In this document: one piece after another, positions 13,806-14,149 of the stretch
Position numbering within the stretch: the first letter of the stretch is position 1
Layout: the number at the start of each line of letters is the position of its first letter
Source of the DNA: Fidelibacterota bacterium
GTDB lineage: Bacteria > Fidelibacterota > UBA8477 > JABMPR01
DNA length: 14,149 nt
Assembly (NCBI GenBank): GCA_030596225.1
Contig: JAUVKO010000024.1
Coordinates: forward strand, 1-14,149
Direction of reading: 5' to 3'
The notes under the pieces: generated by a model
What the model was told of the DNA's origin: nothing
Database searches by the model: none
The model's input: only the letters and a program-made list of their open reading frames with translations
Made by a program: the position numbers and the translations under genes

Positions 13806-14149
13806 TTGAAAACAAAACTACTTTTTCTGTGCACGGGAAACTCATGCCGTTCCCAGATAGCGGAAGGCTTATTGCGTGATTTGGCAGACGCTCACTTTGA
13901 AGTCTTTTCTGCAGGTGTAGAGCCTAGCCGGGTGCACCCGATGTCAATTCTGGTCATGCAGGAAATTGGGATTGATATTACAGACCAACATTCGGATGAT
14001 GTAAAAGACTATCTGCAAAGTGGGATCGATATCGTTATTTCCGTCTGCGATCATGCTGCTCAAACCTGCCCTGCTTTTCCCGGTGATGTTCAGCGAATTC
14101 ACTGGAGTATCAAGGATCCTTTTCATGGTTGGGATGTAGATGAATCGAA
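13806..14149 (+). CDS. arsC: Thioredoxin-coupled arsenate reductase (LMW-PTP fold), C-terminus cut by window edge
   Basis: The frame is open from TTG at 13806 to the right edge (114 residues; the family is about 130-140, so only the end is missing). The P-loop CTGNSCRSQ gives Cys9 and Arg15 in the CX5R motif of low-molecular-weight phosphatases. The rest follows the arsenate reductase version: SAGVEPSRVHP, a conserved IGIDIT turn, then VISVCDHAAQTCP with Cys81 and Cys88, and WSIKDP with Asp104. The Cys9 / Cys81 / Cys88 set matches the disulfide relay of thioredoxin-dependent ArsC, which reduces arsenate to arsenite. A pure tyrosine phosphatase would lack the last two cysteines. No ATG occurs before residue 46, after the P-loop, so the TTG with AGAG 5-8 nt upstream is the likely start. 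It follows the unknown gene at 13322 by 13 nt. No ArsR or efflux gene is seen inside the window. Confidence 0.88.
   Translation, partial: MKTKLLFLCTGNSCRSQIAEGLLRDLADAHFEVFSAGVEPSRVHPMSILVMQEIGIDITDQHSDDVKDYLQSGIDIVISVCDHAAQTCPAFPGDVQRIHWSIKDPFHGWDVDES

Overview
The window looks like a chromosomal segment of a Gram-negative (diderm) bacterium. The evidence is an outer-membrane beta-barrel protein, a LolA-fold periplasmic protein, a lipoprotein amidase with a canonical lipobox, and classical Shine-Dalgarno sites before most genes. The mix of families and the repeat-rich gaps would fit the FCB side of the tree, for example a Marinimicrobia-like lineage. That placement is inference; no rRNA or other marker gene is present. 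I saw no tRNA, rRNA, CRISPR array, transposase, phage gene or integrase.

Left part (1-2519, minus strand): a three-gene operon read leftwards, TetR repressor > LolA-like protein > outer-membrane barrel protein (cut by the window edge). Both junctions are ATGA stop/start overlaps. A perfect inverted repeat in the TetR promoter is the likely operator. In other genomes this set usually goes with an RND/MMPL exporter, which would lie just off the left edge. Divergent from it (2698-4613, plus) is an extracytoplasmic solute-binding protein of the dipeptide/oligopeptide type, coupled by another ATGA overlap to a small two-helix membrane protein, with no permease genes nearby. The small gene ends inside a heptamer tandem repeat.

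Middle (4855-8735, plus): a DUF819 (YjcL-like) membrane protein flanked by inverted copies of a dispersed intergenic repeat, then a rhomboid intramembrane protease with its C-terminal accessory domain, then a membrane-anchored transglutaminase-like protein. These last two are close enough to be co-transcribed. The rhomboid gene may start on a leaderless transcript.

Right part (8987-13102, minus): a lipoprotein N-acetylmuramoyl-L-alanine amidase with an uncharacterised C-terminal half. Upstream of it is a metabolic operon reading leftwards: Lrp/AsnC regulator > ACT-less homoserine dehydrogenase (TTG start) > Cys/Met-metabolism PLP enzyme, closed by a good intrinsic terminator. This operon links homoserine to sulfur amino acid metabolism under a local amino-acid sensor. 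Divergent from Lrp (13322 to the end, plus) are a small secreted or membrane protein of unknown function and a thioredoxin-coupled ArsC-type arsenate reductase (TTG start), cut by the right edge.

Most of the window is conventional. The parts most worth a second look are the orphan binding protein with its coupled membrane partner, the three-frame stop repeat, the possible leaderless rhomboid gene, the unassigned amidase C-terminus, the PLP enzyme's variant active site, and the predicted exporter off the left edge.
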